A stretch of 64,000 nt of DNA from Chrysoperla carnea. Lineage: Eukaryota; Arthropoda; Insecta; Neuroptera; Chrysopidae. The stretch spans positions 28,616,640 to 28,680,639 of the forward strand of contig NC_058342.1 in the NCBI RefSeq assembly GCF_905475395.1. Reading direction: 5' to 3'. Position numbers and translations under genes: made by a program. The notes below the pieces were generated by a model that had not been told where the DNA came from, did no database searches, and was given only the letters and a program-made list of their open reading frames with translations. Shown here piece after piece: positions 44,101-56,012 of the stretch. The number at the start of each line of letters is the position of its first letter. The first letter of the stretch is position 1.

Positions 44101-47100
44101 ATGAAGTGGACTAAATTTTTAGGTGGCCTGTTAGTTATTTGTTTGTATAGTATTTCAACAGTAAACGCTTCAGAATTATTTCGAGGTAAATTATATTCAA
44201 TTAATTGTCCTTACTGAGTCAATTGCGATCAATTTGACTTATTAATGTTTAATTATTTTGTTTACATAATGTAAGCTTTTAAAAACAATTTAGAGAGGCA
44301 TAAATTTGGGTTTGGTTTTAATTAATCAATTTAAATATCTCGAGAAAAATCTCGTATTTGAATAGGCGAAAAAAAAAAGCATTTTGTTTGAGATAGAAAC
44401 ATTTGGAAATACAAATAAACAGAGTATTATTGAAAAATATGTTTTTTTTTTTACATAATTTTGAATTAAAAACTTGTTTCATTGAATAATTAATATAAAT
44501 TAATTCAAAATTTTATATAAATATTGAATTTATTTAAAGTGTTTTTTTGAATTTGAATAAATCGGCTAATTTTAGTTTTGTGTCCGTGGTCTGACATTAA
44601 ATAATACATCTCGTATATTGGCGTGACACTCCCGTTCTTTTTGATATTTTGACATTTCGTATATTATTTTAGTTTTGATATTGAAATTGAAAGTTTCAAT
44701 TTGAAATTTTGTTAATTTCATGACAGAAATTATGCAAAAAATATTGTTTATCAGTAAATTTCATTACCATTTAATTAAAAACAAAATTTGTTTATTATTT
44801 TTAAATATATATTTCCGTTTCTCGTAAGGAAATATTTGCAATTGTGTGAAATTGTAGGTTTCAGATTGAAATTTCGAAAATTTCATGACAGAAATTATTC
44901 CAAAAACATTGTTTATCAGTAAATTTCATTACCATTTAATATAAACAAAAATTGTGTATTATTTTTAAATATATTTCCTTTTTCGTAAAGAAATATATGC
45001 TATTGTTTGAAATTGTAGGTTTCAGATTGAAATTTCGGAAATTTCATGACAGAAATTATGCAAAAAATATTGTTTATCAGTAAATTTCATTACCATTTAA
45101 TATAAACAAAAATTGTTTATTATTTTTTAATACATTTCCTTTTTTCGTAGAGAAATATATGCAATTGTTTGAAATTGTAGGTTTCAGATTGAAATTTCGA
45201 AAATTTCATGACTGAAATTATGCAAAAAATATTGTTTTAGTAGTCAATTTCATTATCATTTAATAAAAACAAAAATTGTTTATTTTTTAATATATATTTC
45301 CTTTTCTTCTAAGGAAATATTTGTTATGGTGTGAAATTGTAGGTTTCAGATTGAAATTTCGAACATTTCTTGACAGAAATTATGCAAAAAATATTGTTCT
45401 ATTAGTTAATTTCATTACCATTTAATATTTTAACTATTTTTAAATATATATTTCCTTTTTTCGTAAAGAAATATATGCAATTGTTTGAAATTGTAGGTTT
45501 CAGATTGAAATTTCGAAAATTTTATGGCTGAAATTTTGCAAAAAATATGGTTTATAAGTAAATTTCATTACTTATTACTTATTATTATTATTTTTTACTG
45601 AATATTTCCTTTTTTGTAAAGAAATATTTGCAATTCTTTGAAATTGTAAGGTTTCAGATTGAAATTTTGCAAATTTCATGACAGAAATTTTTCAAAATAA
45701 TATTTAGTAAAAATGACTGTAATGTAAATAACAAAAACTTTTTATTGCTTGTAAAACACATTTTTTTGGTAATGAAATATATCAATGATTGAAATTGTAG
45801 GTTTCAAATTGAAATTTCGGAAATTTTCTTACAGAAATATAACAATTTCTTAAAAATTTCAAATTGCGTTCAATAAACCATGAAATTTGTATATATATTT
45901 GAGGCCATTTTCCTTTATCTTAGGAAAATTGTAGATTTCAGTTTGAAATTTTAAAAATTACATTTCGAAACTTAATAATTTGAAAATTAAAAAAATTTTT
46001 AACAGTTAAAAATGAATACAAAATTTTGTTTATTATTTTTGTTATTTTGTACTTGTTTTGAAAATATGTCAGTTTAAAATTTTGCATATTTTTAAGGTTG
46101 AAATTTTGTGTATTTTTAAACAGAATTATATATTTTTTTCTAAAAACAATTTTGCTAATTAGCAAATTTTAAAATTTCCTAATTTATTTCGGGAAATATT
46201 TTCTTAATTTATGGGAAAATGCTTTACATATGTAAAATTTCATTTTGACAGTATAAACGGTTAAATAGTGATTGAAACATGTCACAATTATTAAAATACT
46301 TTGTAAGATTACATTTAAAGTTTTTATATACTTTCGATAATCATATTTCCTTTCTCACCAGGAACTATCATTTAAATTAAGGAAATTGGATTTGTATCTT
46401 ATAACATTCCGGAATGGGGATAAAACTCACATCCCATTTACTATCAATATTACTTCTTTTTTTAAATAAATATTATTTTGATAAACGAAGAAATTAGGAG
46501 ATATACTAAATTTATTTATAAATAAGTGAAAATAAGCAATTGATTGAGTTAATTGTATAAATACCTTGGATAGACAATGTTGAATTGCTTTATTTTTAAT
46601 AAATTAGAAAAGATTAAAACAACACACATTTATGTCGGCACGGTTTTGCTGAAATTTGCACCCTCACGGTTATACAATGATGTCTACGAAAAAATGCCTC
46701 AAACAAAAATGTTTTTTTTTTTTTGAAATATCATAAGTTCACAAATCGTTTATCGATGATGAAAATCGTTCCAAACTTGTTAAACGGGAGTTTTTGAGAA
46801 TCGGACTCGTGAGGTACCCGGTGCCGAGGGTAAACGGTATATCCCTAAACGGGATATTTTCGGAAAATTCGTTATATAATCGTTCCGAACTTGTTACGCG
46901 GAGGTTTTTGGGATCGCTGAGGACGAATATCGTGACAGAATTGATCCCTCTGGGTACTCCGGGCTTCGTGCCCGATTCTGTAACTAGTTTGGATCGATTT
47001 ACCGTGGACCGATAACGAATTTCCTGAAAATATCCCGGGATGGTGTTTACCCTGGTCACCACGTACTTCAGAGACCAATTTTGGCGCGATATTATCGACA

Positions 47101-49013
47101 ACTTAAAAAATTTATAGCAACTAACAGAAACGGTCAATGGGCCTAAAATTTTTTTTACAGCTTGATGTCATTGAAAACCACATATTTGGAATTTTTCGTG
47201 CATAAATACTTTTGGTCGCTTGTCGATAGAAGTACCTTAAATTCTTTATACTTTGTATAAAAATAAAACTGTGCTTTAATTGTATGGTAAATTGATTGGT
47301 ACGTAAATGACAGTTGGACGAACAGACGCGCGAAGCGTCCTTGCGATTTTATTGGAGACAATTGATAAGATTATATTTATAATTATTATATTATAAATAA
47401 TAAAAATAGATATATGAAAATTTTCAACAAAGGAATTTTTTTTTTATGTTTATTAAAGTAATATGAAAAATTTACATAATTTTTCTTATTTCAATATTTG
47501 AGTTTTTCACAATTATCACCAATCATAAAATAATATAACTGTATTGACATTTCCAACAATGTTTCTCTGATAAAAAGTAAAAATTTTTCATTGCATTTCC
47601 TCTGTTGTTATCTGAAAAGAGATAATTTTCCTGATGGATTTACTTTACATAATCGATCGATTTTCACTTAGAATTTACTCCATAATGTTAAATTGTTATT
47701 ATTAGGGTTGCCAACTCCAGGAAGTAGCGAGATAAATCAGAAAGTCGGGAGCTGATGAAATTAATTTATTTTTGGTTAGGTTAGATTAGAGTGGCTGCTC
47801 TGAGGTGGGACACACTTAGACTATACGGTAGCGATATTGACCTAAATACGGTTACGTCGGATACCCTCACACGAATCATTAACAGAGACAGAATTCGCTG
47901 AAAAAAAAGAGAGGTGCATAGGGGCAGCCATACTTCCGCGGCTCCGCCAAATACATGTCGAGATCTTCAATAAAAATTAAATAGTTTTATTTTTCTTCAA
48001 TATTATTGTTTCAATATACTTTTCAGACTGTCAATATTATTGATCAATATTGACTCAATAATGTAAAATGATTGTCTTATTATTCTCAGTATTCTTTTTA
48101 TAAATATTATTGTTTTAATACATTCCTCTGACGAACGATATCTTGTTCAATATCGTGGTTCAATAATATTGACGTTTTTGAGGCTAGTCTCGGACTGTAT
48201 TAAATTCTAGTTTTTGAAAAAGTTCTTATCGAAAATATTTTTGAGCCGATATAGGACTTTTCAAACGAATAATATTCGGCCCAGTTGGTCGTAATTTCGA
48301 GAGCTTAATCTGTTTTTGCTCTATGGTAAAAAAATTAAAAAAAATAAGATTTCAAAAAAAAAAAAATTCAAAATAAAAGAGAAATTTTTGGAAAAGTTCA
48401 TATCGAAAATATTTTTGAGTTGATAGAACTTTCCAAACTTACAAACCTAAAACAATTAGGAAGTCTCAAAAAAAACAATTTTTTTATATTTATACGTTTT
48501 TGGAAGTTTCATTCCCTTAACTAAATCGTGCCTTGCGGAAATCCGCAGTGTGCGGAATTCTGTGGCTAAAAAGAGATTAGAGATAACGAAAACAAATATC
48601 AAGAGTATTTTAATTTTTTTGTTTTTATAGGCAATTTTATTACAGATATGATATACAAATTACATAATGAGCAAAACTAAATTTTAATATTTTTTCTTAG
48701 TATTTTAATTTTTTTGTATTTATAGGCAATTTTATTACAGATATGATATACAAATTACATAATGAGCAAAACTAAATTTTAATATTTTTTCTAGTCCGGT
48801 CATTTTTAGAGCGTGGGCGAAATTTTACCCCTTATTTAAATAAAAATTTTATTAATACAAGATGTACTAATTTTTTTATTTCTTTTACAGGGACAGTATG
48901 TTCAATAATCCAATTCCGATGTAACAACGGAAAATGTATACCCAACAAATGGGTTTGTGACAAAGAAAACGATTGTGACGATTTTTCTGACGAAAGTCCT
49001 GAAATTTGTTCGA
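44101..49013 (+). CDS. 5' part of an LDL-receptor-family gene (signal peptide plus first class A repeat)
   Basis: Exon 1 (44101-44185; an in-frame upstream ATG lies at 44080) encodes [20 protein letters not shown] followed by VNASELFR, a typical signal peptide with likely cleavage after VNA. Exon 2 (48891-49013; acceptor TTTTACAG, donor GTAAGT, 123 nt, phase 1 at both ends) encodes one complete LDL-receptor class A repeat. It has six cysteines and the calcium-binding DCDDFSDE segment: [20 protein letters not shown], then [18 protein letters not shown] phase-1 exon carrying one LA repeat, directly after the signal peptide, is the layout of LDLR/VLDLR-type receptors, including insect lipophorin receptors. 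Other LA-repeat proteins are possible. No further exon was found up to 64000, so the gene is partial and its next intron is at least 15 kb. Confidence 0.85.
44685..45990. repeat. Minisatellite array, about 9 units of 134-165 bp, in intron 1 of the LDLR-like gene
   Basis: The anchor TTTCAGATTGAAATTTCG (or variants) recurs near 44696, 44861, 45022, 45184, 45346, 45500, 45654, 45804 and 45938. Spacings are 165, 161, 162, 162, 154, 154, 150 and 134. Each unit also has 'catgacagaaattatgcaaa', 'atattgtttatcagtaaatt' and 'tcattaccatttaat'. The central units are most alike and the outer ones most diverged. Confidence 0.9.
46530..46735 (-). repeat. Distal fragment of family A
   Basis: Includes 'caattgattgagttaattgt', 'ataccttggatagacaatgt', a 'gcaccctcacgg' block and 'gatgtctacgaaaaaatgcc' with 'tcaaacaaaaatgtttt'. 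It directly abuts the GC-richer block at 46755-47130. Confidence 0.7.
46755..47130. repeat. GC-richer block with an internal 115-bp duplication
   Basis: Base composition is clearly less AT-rich than all neighbouring sequence. 'aatcgttccaaacttgttaa' with 'gggagtttttgagaatcg' (46764) recurs as 'aatcgttccgaacttgttac' with 'ggaggtttttgggatcgc' (46879). Open frames exist on both strands (132 codons on the minus, 46739-47137), but there is no recognisable domain. I interpret it as an interspersed or satellite repeat of unknown class. Confidence 0.6.
47771..47955 (-). repeat. SINE-like 3' tail fragment
   Basis: 'ggttaggttagattagagtg' with 'gctgctctgaggtgggacac' and 'acttagactata' resembles the 3' tails of the SINE copies at 39520 and 52545 ('...gtgtgtcc...ggacag...taacctaacc'). 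The upstream body differs and no tRNA-like head is visible, so it is probably a related but distinct family. Confidence 0.5.
48606..48795 (+). repeat. 95-bp tandem duplication just upstream of the LDL-A exon
   Basis: 'tataggcaattttattacag', 'atatgatatacaaattacat', 'aatgagcaaaactaaatttt' and 'aatattttttct' occur twice (anchors at 48631 and 48726), nearly identical. A diverged single copy is at 37998-38085. The array ends about 95 bp before the exon acceptor. Confidence 0.9.
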
Positions 49014-51240
49014 GTAAGTTTTTTTTATACAAATTTTCATACGCATAGAAGTGATTAATTTAGAGCTATTTACATATTAAATAGTTGCGTCAATCTATAT
49101 AAGTAATTAAAAAGAATTTTGATGAAATAATTAAATTATTAATTAGAAATCATAATTAAAAGATTAATTTATTAATCTAGGATAAAAAATTACTGATTGA
49201 CTGATTATATTCATTTAATATAAGAATACACTCATACATGAATCTGATAAATTTATTAAGTGGTCTAAAAATAATATTAAACTTATACCGGGTGTCCCAG
49301 ACCACCCGTACCACACTATTATTTCAAAGAATTTTAAATAAATAAAAATTAAAAAAAAACGCCCATCTCATATATTTTTCGAAAATGTATCCAACAATAC
49401 TAAAAATGCCACCTACTCCTTAAACCCTGTTAGGGGTAGGGGGTGTAACTTTAAAAATTTACATGGAAACCTCTATTTATTTATTTTATTTTAAGTGGAA
49501 ACCGTTAAATTAAAGACACGCCTTTTATGACGTAATTTGTTTTTTTTACTAACCATCTAATGTTTTCTTGCAAAAATATAATAAAAATATGAAAAGTAGG
49601 GATTTGACAAAAACCAATGAAATAATTTTTTTAAATGTTTTTCAAAATAATATAATCGAATGAAATCAGTTGATATCCCTTCTTTAGTTGAATAATATTA
49701 AATGAAGTTTACTAATATCTCATAATTATCATTGGCTGCTGATTATCGAATAATATTCAGTGAATGAACAAATTTATCAATTTTTGTCATACCTGTAGTG
49801 CCTAAATTAGGGCTCAGATCCAAAATTGGTAAATAACTTTTTCCATCGTCTTTATGAGCTTATTCTGTAGGCCGACGATCTGCAGTCAATAACAGAACAC
49901 CGTGTATATTGATACGTAGAAAAAGTTTTTAGTTTTATTTAAATTTTAAAAAGTATCATTTTTATTGAAAGACCCTTCCCTCCTACTGTTTTTTCATTCA
50001 TTGTTATTATTTTTTTTTTTTATATTTGAATAACTCAGATTAAACTACTCCACTTGAAAGATATTTTTGTAGACAATAAAATTGGTATCGACTATCTTGC
50101 AATCACATGTAAGATTTTAAAGATAAATTCGGTTTCTAAGTGATTTACGTTTTTTCACGAAGTGATGCAAAATTTCTTCTTGGCGTAAAAAGAAAGCAAG
50201 TAGGGTCAAACTAATCGTTGGTAGTTTTTGATCTTAAATTTGGTCATAATTGATGGTTTTCATAAAGTTTGGAAAACTGTTGTAAAAAACAACCCTGGAA
50301 TGTCCCTGTGTCCCGGTACCCATACCAGGTTTACATTCATTTGTTACGCCAGCACATTTAAGGACGTACGGCAGTACTGTGCTATCTTTAACATATTTGT
50401 GCCAAATATAACCAGAAATGAAATTCAAATTTAGAATATTTTGTCTCAAGCAGAATTGATTGGAATTTCAAAATTTTCCAACCATTTTCTTATCAAAAAT
50501 CTTATGCAATTGTTAAATAATTAATTGACCTTGCATTGACATCAGACTCGATATAAATTATGTAATTTATATGAAAATATTTTTGTAATGTAATTGACAA
50601 CGAGAGAATATTATGCATGAAGAAAATTGTTTAATCATTGTTTAATTCCATTCATTAACCTTGCAATTATTATTTCCCTTTTACTCCCCTTTATAAATGA
50701 AATGTTGAAATCTAATATATTATCTTCAAGCATGAAAAATATTGCTGTGAAAACTCGTGTGACTATCATACAAGTCTCCGAAAAAAGTGATTGTAAAACA
50801 AGTGAAAGCAAACAATTGACGGAGTTACAGAAAGAGTATCATTCTTTAAATTTTAAAGGAAGGAAGTTAGATTGTGTTTAAAAATTTTGATTTTTGTATA
50901 CAAATTATGTAAAAATTTTAGAATGACCTTAGAGAAAAATTCTATTCAAAGAACCTCGCACATAACTACACGCAAGTTAGTCGTGCGACGGTGAAATATT
51001 TGTTAATGTTAATTAAGATTAATTCTTATACCTCTTTATCCCACTTCAGATCAGTTGTCGATATACTTAAAATATTATTAATAATTTCACTGCCATATTT
51101 TTTATATGTGAGGTTTTACAGTAATTACTAGCAGCTTTCGTTTTTAAGGATTTTATTTCGCGATTAAATATAAAAAATAAAAGTGCACAAAAAATCAGAT
51201 AAAGTTTTAATATTTTAACGAATAATGCCTACATTTTTAT
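49014..51240 (+). other. Intron of the LDLR-like gene, no exon recognised
   Basis: No further LDL-A or EGF-like exon is visible. 'taccgggtgtcccagaccac' near 49289 resembles mariner-type ends, but no partner can be assigned. Small frames (50228-50434, 50234-50449, 50627-50881) have no domain. Confidence 0.4.
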
Positions 51241-51244
51241 AAAA

Positions 51245-51745
51245 CTACTAGCTGTGAACTACCCGCTTTACTGGGCAACATCCCCACTTGCACCCCTCCC
51301 TCTACATTTCCTTGCGTGGGATAACAGTTTTGTAATGTACACGTCATGCTCTTTTATTTGATACCCCACTTAGGTATATTTGTAAATAATCGATAATTCC
51401 TTCCCACTTTCTCGCTACACCTTTCTACCCTCCGAAGGTTAAAAGTAGATGAAAACAATAGATCTTTGAAGCTGGTTGTATATCGTGTCAATATTTGAGC
51501 TTAATCGATGCACAACTTTTTTAGTTTTTGAAGCATATCTCTTTCAACCCCTATTTCAACCCCTTACTCTACTATAATATGGATGTATTATACATAAATA
51601 CCTTCCTCTTGAATCACTCTATCTATTAAAAAAAACCGCATCAAAATCCGTTGCGTAGTTTCAAAGATTTAAGCGTACAAGGGGACATAGGGACATAGGG
51701 ACAGAAAAGGCGACTTTGTTTTATAATATGTAGTGATCATAATTA
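51245..51745 (+). repeat. Interspersed element of about 500 bp
   Basis: Begins 'actactagctgtgaactacc', runs through 'cgctttactgggcaacatcc', and ends 'ccgcatcaaaatccgttgcg', 'tagtttcaaagatttaagcg', 'gggacatagggacatagg', 'cgactttgttttataatatg', 'tagtgat'. This type of sequence ('ctagctgt...' start, 'aaaatccgttg' and tandem GGGACATA near the end) is a common insect interspersed-repeat pattern. It has no ORF and I leave the class open. Confidence 0.55.
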
Positions 51746-52244
51746 AAAATTTGATAAAATCAATTTCATACAATATTTTTAAATTATGATAAAAAATATC
51801 ATGATCTTTTAAAAATTGGACCATGTTTCCTTACCTTTTAGGAAAGAATCAAGATATAAATAAACAATTGGGACCAATACAGATTTGCACAATGTTTTTG
51901 ATTGGCTGTCTATTTTCATTAATACCTAACTATCCGTGCATCGGATCAAAAAATGAAAGAGGACTTTTCGGCTTAGAATTTTATTTTCTACCTGATACAA
52001 ACAAAAGCGTGCGGTACTTATGTGACACCCTGTATATCTAATAGAATTTATGGCTAAATAGGTATATCTCCGAAATTTTTAATGCCTTCAAGTCAAATAA
52101 ATAATGAAAATGTGCAGAATTACGTCATATACAACTTTCGTATGAAACTTTTTTAGTTAAAGCAAGCTTATTAATTGATTTTTTGTTTGTTAGTTTTTCA
52201 TTTTTCAATTTTTCTTGACACTTCATGAAAAAGGATCATTTAAA

Positions 52245-52545
52245 GTCGCCCTATTAGCTCATTTGGTCAAGGCGTAACGAATTCCGTGCACGGTATGCTT
52301 TGGGTAGCGGGTTCGATTCTCGCCGTCGCAACAAAATTAATTTAATTAATAGTTGTGATGGGCTTGTGTAGTGCATGGTATATGCATGAAGCAGATGCAT
52401 TGAGCCTTTGAAATTGAGGAGCTGATAAATGAAATTTTCAGCGGAATAGTGGTAAAACACATATATGGTATCACAATGGGCTCTATAGATTTAAGTGTGT
52501 CCTTCGTGGACAGTCAATATAACCTCACCCATTCCTAACCTAAGT
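52245..52545 (+). mobile_element. tRNA-derived SINE, copy 2 (full length)
   Basis: The head is tRNA-like: an A-box-like TTAGCTCATTTGG (about 52254-52266) and a B box GGTTCGATTCT (about 52310-52320), spaced about as in a tRNA gene. The body then has 'caacaaaattaatttaatta', 'atagttgtgatgggcttgtg', 'gtatcacaatgggctctata', 'gtgtgtccttcgtgg' and an end 'cctaacctaagtacc'. The expected Pol III promoter layout and the second copy at 39520-39785 support a SINE. Confidence 0.88.
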
Positions 52546-52904
52546 ACCTAAAACAAAATTTTCATTTTTGTCACATAATTTTTGAAATCAAATTCTCTAT
52601 TGTCTGTACTAATAATTTGTCTATCTAAAATCTCAAGTTACTTATTATGTGAAACTAAATATAAATATTTTGAAATTTGATATCGAGTATGAAGGTTACG
52701 CGATTCTCTTCCGTCTCAAGTTTTATTATTAATTTAATAGTATTTAATTATTAATTACAGAAAATATTAGATACAATTAATACTTTTTTTTTATTTATTA
52801 ATATTGATAAAGAGATTTTGTTTTTATCTCGTAAACAATACACATACCTTCACGAATTTTTTAAATAAGTGCAGATGATTCACAAACGCTCAAATCATTT
52901 TATT

Positions 52905-52985
52905 TGCATAAACAAGGAAAAACAAATAATTGACTGAGTTAATTGTTAAAATACCCCGTATAAAAAGTGTTGAATATAGGTGTTT
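52905..52985 (-). repeat. Distal end fragment of family A
   Basis: 'aaacaaataattgactgagt' with 'taattgttaaaatacc' matches the end segment at 1716-1760 of the full copy. Confidence 0.6.
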
Positions 52986-53004
52986 ATGTCTATTATTGTG
53001 TATC

Positions 53005-53640
53005 AATAAGTCCGGATCCGTGGTTATAAATTTTTCCTATCAATTAGATCGAATATTTTGAAAATTAGGGCTCTAATCACTTTTTTAGCGAGATTTTCGA
53101 TTTTTTTGGAGGTAAACTTAACATGGAAATGGATTTTCACCTAAATCCGATATACAAAATACCCCTTAGGTATACTTAGAAAAAAATCGAAAATTCGAAA
53201 AAAATTTCTTGTTTCTGATTTTGATAAAAATCATTTTCCAGACTAATTTTGACCTGAGAAAACCGAAAATATCGTTAAAATTAATGACAAACTTTTAGTT
53301 TTAATGATATGGTCTTAATAATGAGTCCGGATCCGTGGTTATAAATTTTCCTATCAATTAGACCTAATATTTTGAAAATTAGGGCTCTAATCAGTTTTTT
53401 AGCGATATTTTCGATTTTTTAAGGGTAAACTTGACTTAGAAATGGATTTTTACTTAAATCTGAAATACTAAATTTTTTTCGAAATTTTGGGATTTTTTTA
53501 AGGTATACCCCTTAGAAAAAATCGAAAAATTCGAAAACAATTTTTTGTTTCTGATTTTGATGAAAATCATTTTCCAGACTAATTTTGGCCTAAGAAAACC
53601 GAAAAGACGGTCAAAATTATATACTACATAAACAAAAGTT
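53005..53640. repeat. Two-unit tandem array, period 315 bp, related to the ~310-bp palindromic-core family
   Basis: 'tccggatccgtggttataaa', 'cctatcaattaga', 'gggctctaatca', 'tagcgagattttcgattttt', 'tttctgattttgataaaaat' and 'cattttccagactaattttg' recur with a 315-bp shift (53011 and 53326). The core is degenerate here: 'taccccttaggtatacttag' in unit 1 and 'aaggtataccccttagaa' in unit 2. Confidence 0.85.
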
Positions 53641-53905
53641 GTTTATTTTTTTATAACGAATTTTTTTATCCTTACGGACCCAAGATCAAATTAACCTGAG
53701 TTGCTCATTTACGAACTCAAATTCACGCACGTCCTGAACACGCTAGGATTTCAGCTTGATATCTTTTTTCGTTTTTGAGTTATCGTATTTACGGACGGTA
53801 ATATGTATTACCAAAATTTTGTTCGTATCATCAATATTTCTAAGCGTTACAAACTTGGGTCTAAAATTAGTATACCTTGATATATATTTCATATACATAG
53901 TATGA
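53640..53905 (-). repeat. Family A copy
   Basis: Contains 'ttgctcatttacgaactcaa', 'atttcagcttgatatctttt', 'tttgagttatcgtatttacg', 'atcatcaatatttctaagcg', and ends 'taccttgatatatatttcat'. The GACAGAC-rich centre is largely missing. Confidence 0.75.
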
Positions 53906-54514
53906 AAATAAATATTGTTGATTAAGAACGCGTCTAAAAAATATTTATGATTGAAAGGTATTTTAATATTGTACTTGAAAAGTTTTATTCAAGGTGATTA
54001 GTTTTATATTTTATTGAATTTTCTAAGAGAAAACTCGACTTATCCTTAAAGGACCCCGAACTAATCTTATGAGGTTGGGATTTTGCGAGATTTAATTGAT
54101 CTTCATGAAAAATCTTAAACAAATTTATAAACAAATTTTTACAATTTTTTGATATTTCCGATTTTTCTATCTAGCATTTTATAAAAGCTTATTTTTATGA
54201 TACGGATTTTCCAACTTTTTAATTTTTTACACTAAATTAATCCATTTGATGATCGACAAGGTTCTAATCTCATTTTGAAGATAATTATAATCTCTTCAAA
54301 TTATGTCGTAAAAATTGTTCAAAATTTATGATACAATTTCAAGTTTTACGCATTTAAAAATTTATCAAATCCACTTTAAAAACTTATCACGAATTTTGAA
54401 TGCCTGATAAATTTTGTTGTTGATATTTATTTTTCTCAAGTGAAAAACGTATGTCCATGCATGTGGACTCATTCATAAGACCAAAATATTTTAACTTAAA
54501 CTTGAAGCAATTAA

Positions 54515-54845
54515 GGTAGTACGACCGCCAAGGCAAGTTTAGACTTGTGCTTGAAATAATTTGTACCTTATTTTTAACTTTGATGAGGAATTTTGTTATA
54601 ACTTCATGAATGTAGACGAAAAATAAGAATAAAATTTTTCGATATCTGCCTTGGTTTTCGAAATATCGAAAGCTAAATAATTACACAAAATTTTCAATTT
54701 TCAATATTTTGCAAATTACTCTAGATATCGAAAAATTTTATTCTTTCTTTTCGTCTTTTATTGTCAAATTATAACATAATTCACAATTAAAATTGAAAAT
54801 ATATATTTTTTAAATTTGTGTCTCTACTACCGTGCTCATACATCC
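54515..54845. mobile_element. TTAA-flanked (piggyBac-type) foldback element, copy 1 (331 bp)
   Basis: TTAA is present on both sides (54511-54514, 54846-54849). The right end is complementary to GGATGTATGAGCACGG; the left end (GGTAGTACGACCG) is a diverged version. The interior is a long inverted repeat: 'gaaaaataagaataaaattt' plus 'ttcgatat' pairs with 'gatatcgaaaaattttattc'. The same interior occurs in 58128-58767. There is no ORF. TTAA targeting is characteristic of piggyBac transposases. Confidence 0.7.
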
Positions 54846-54849
54846 TTAA

Positions 54850-56010
54850 TTAGTCGGGCACAACGGGTTTTTTTTTGATAACTTTTTTTTGTTTTTTTAA
54901 ATTTCCACCGACTAGTTTTGGAGAAATCTATGAAAACATATCATCCATCTACCGTTTTCTCATGAGACTAATGTTAAATACGCCTACTTTTTAAGTCATT
55001 AATTATTTAAATAAGTTGACAAGCCCCTCTAAAAAAAAAGTCCAACTTCATATATAAAAAAAAATCAAGTCTTTTATCAAAAATTGCCTTGGCTTCTTTC
55101 CAAAATGAAGCTTTTTACGTTATCATGATTCATAAAAAGAGTTTAAGGTCTCATTTATATATAATACGCCATTAAGGTATTTGTCTTTGTACAATATTAT
55201 AAAAATAGTGTACTACATCATACAGCAGTGGTATGTACGTATAGATATGCTTAGCACACTCAAATAAGTATTAATTTTAACATGCTTTTAACTCAACTGT
55301 TCATTTATCACGTATTCTGTATGATAATAGCATAATAATAAACATCTGTAATTCTGTATATAATAGACATCTCTCTTACACTACTGATACTCTAAATATA
55401 ATTGTTTCTGTTATACAAAAAATTTAAATAACTTTGAGTAACTATATCTCAAGAATGAATCGGTCAATAATTTAATTAAAGTCACATGCACAAATTTATG
55501 AATGTTAGTTTTTTGAAAATATCTTAAATCTAGTTTTTTTCTTGAATTAAAAAACTTGTTAAAAACACAACAAAACGCAACTTTTCCTATGCTCTCCATG
55601 TTAATTATCCGAACATTAATTGTATTTAACTCGTGTTAGAGACGATCAATCGACTTCAAATGTTTTTGGTTAATGTATTATTATATTCCTAATAAGTATA
55701 CACAAATTTAGAATTTTCTGTCAATATGCCCATAGCAAGACAACTACCTTAAGTCCTTATTTGTTTTACAAAAGTTAATAAAATCGGAGCCCCATTTATA
55801 CATGCATTCAAATTCAACATTTATAGAAAAATGTTTACATAAAAAGTTTATAAGATATTGAACCCAAAACACACGGATAAGCCTTCATACAATTCGGATT
55901 AAGAAATATTTCTATAGAGAACCGTCGAAATTACAAAATACTTTCAATACATTTATATACAATTTTATTGAATATCCTCTGTACACTGTCTAATTAAAAA
56001 AAAAAAAATT
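54850..56010. other. Intronic or intergenic AT-rich stretch, nothing recognised
   Basis: No ORF with a domain, no element ends and no RNA gene recognised. Confidence 0.3.
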
Positions 56011-56012
56011 TG

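Noticed and set aside
46739-47137. 132-codon minus-strand open frame in the GC-richer block
   Set aside because: Frames are open on both strands, there is no domain, and the block contains an internal duplication; treated as a repeat, not a gene.
49288-52031. Possible 2.7-kb mariner-type element from 'taccgggtgtccc' to 'gacaccctgtata'
   Set aside because: Only about ten terminal bases match as inverted repeats and the interior contains unrelated elements, so the two ends probably belong to different insertions.
52245-52330. Functional tRNA gene
   Set aside because: A- and B-box motifs are present, but the stems do not form a complete cloverleaf by eye, and the sequence continues into a repeated body with a second copy at 39520-39785; it is a SINE head.
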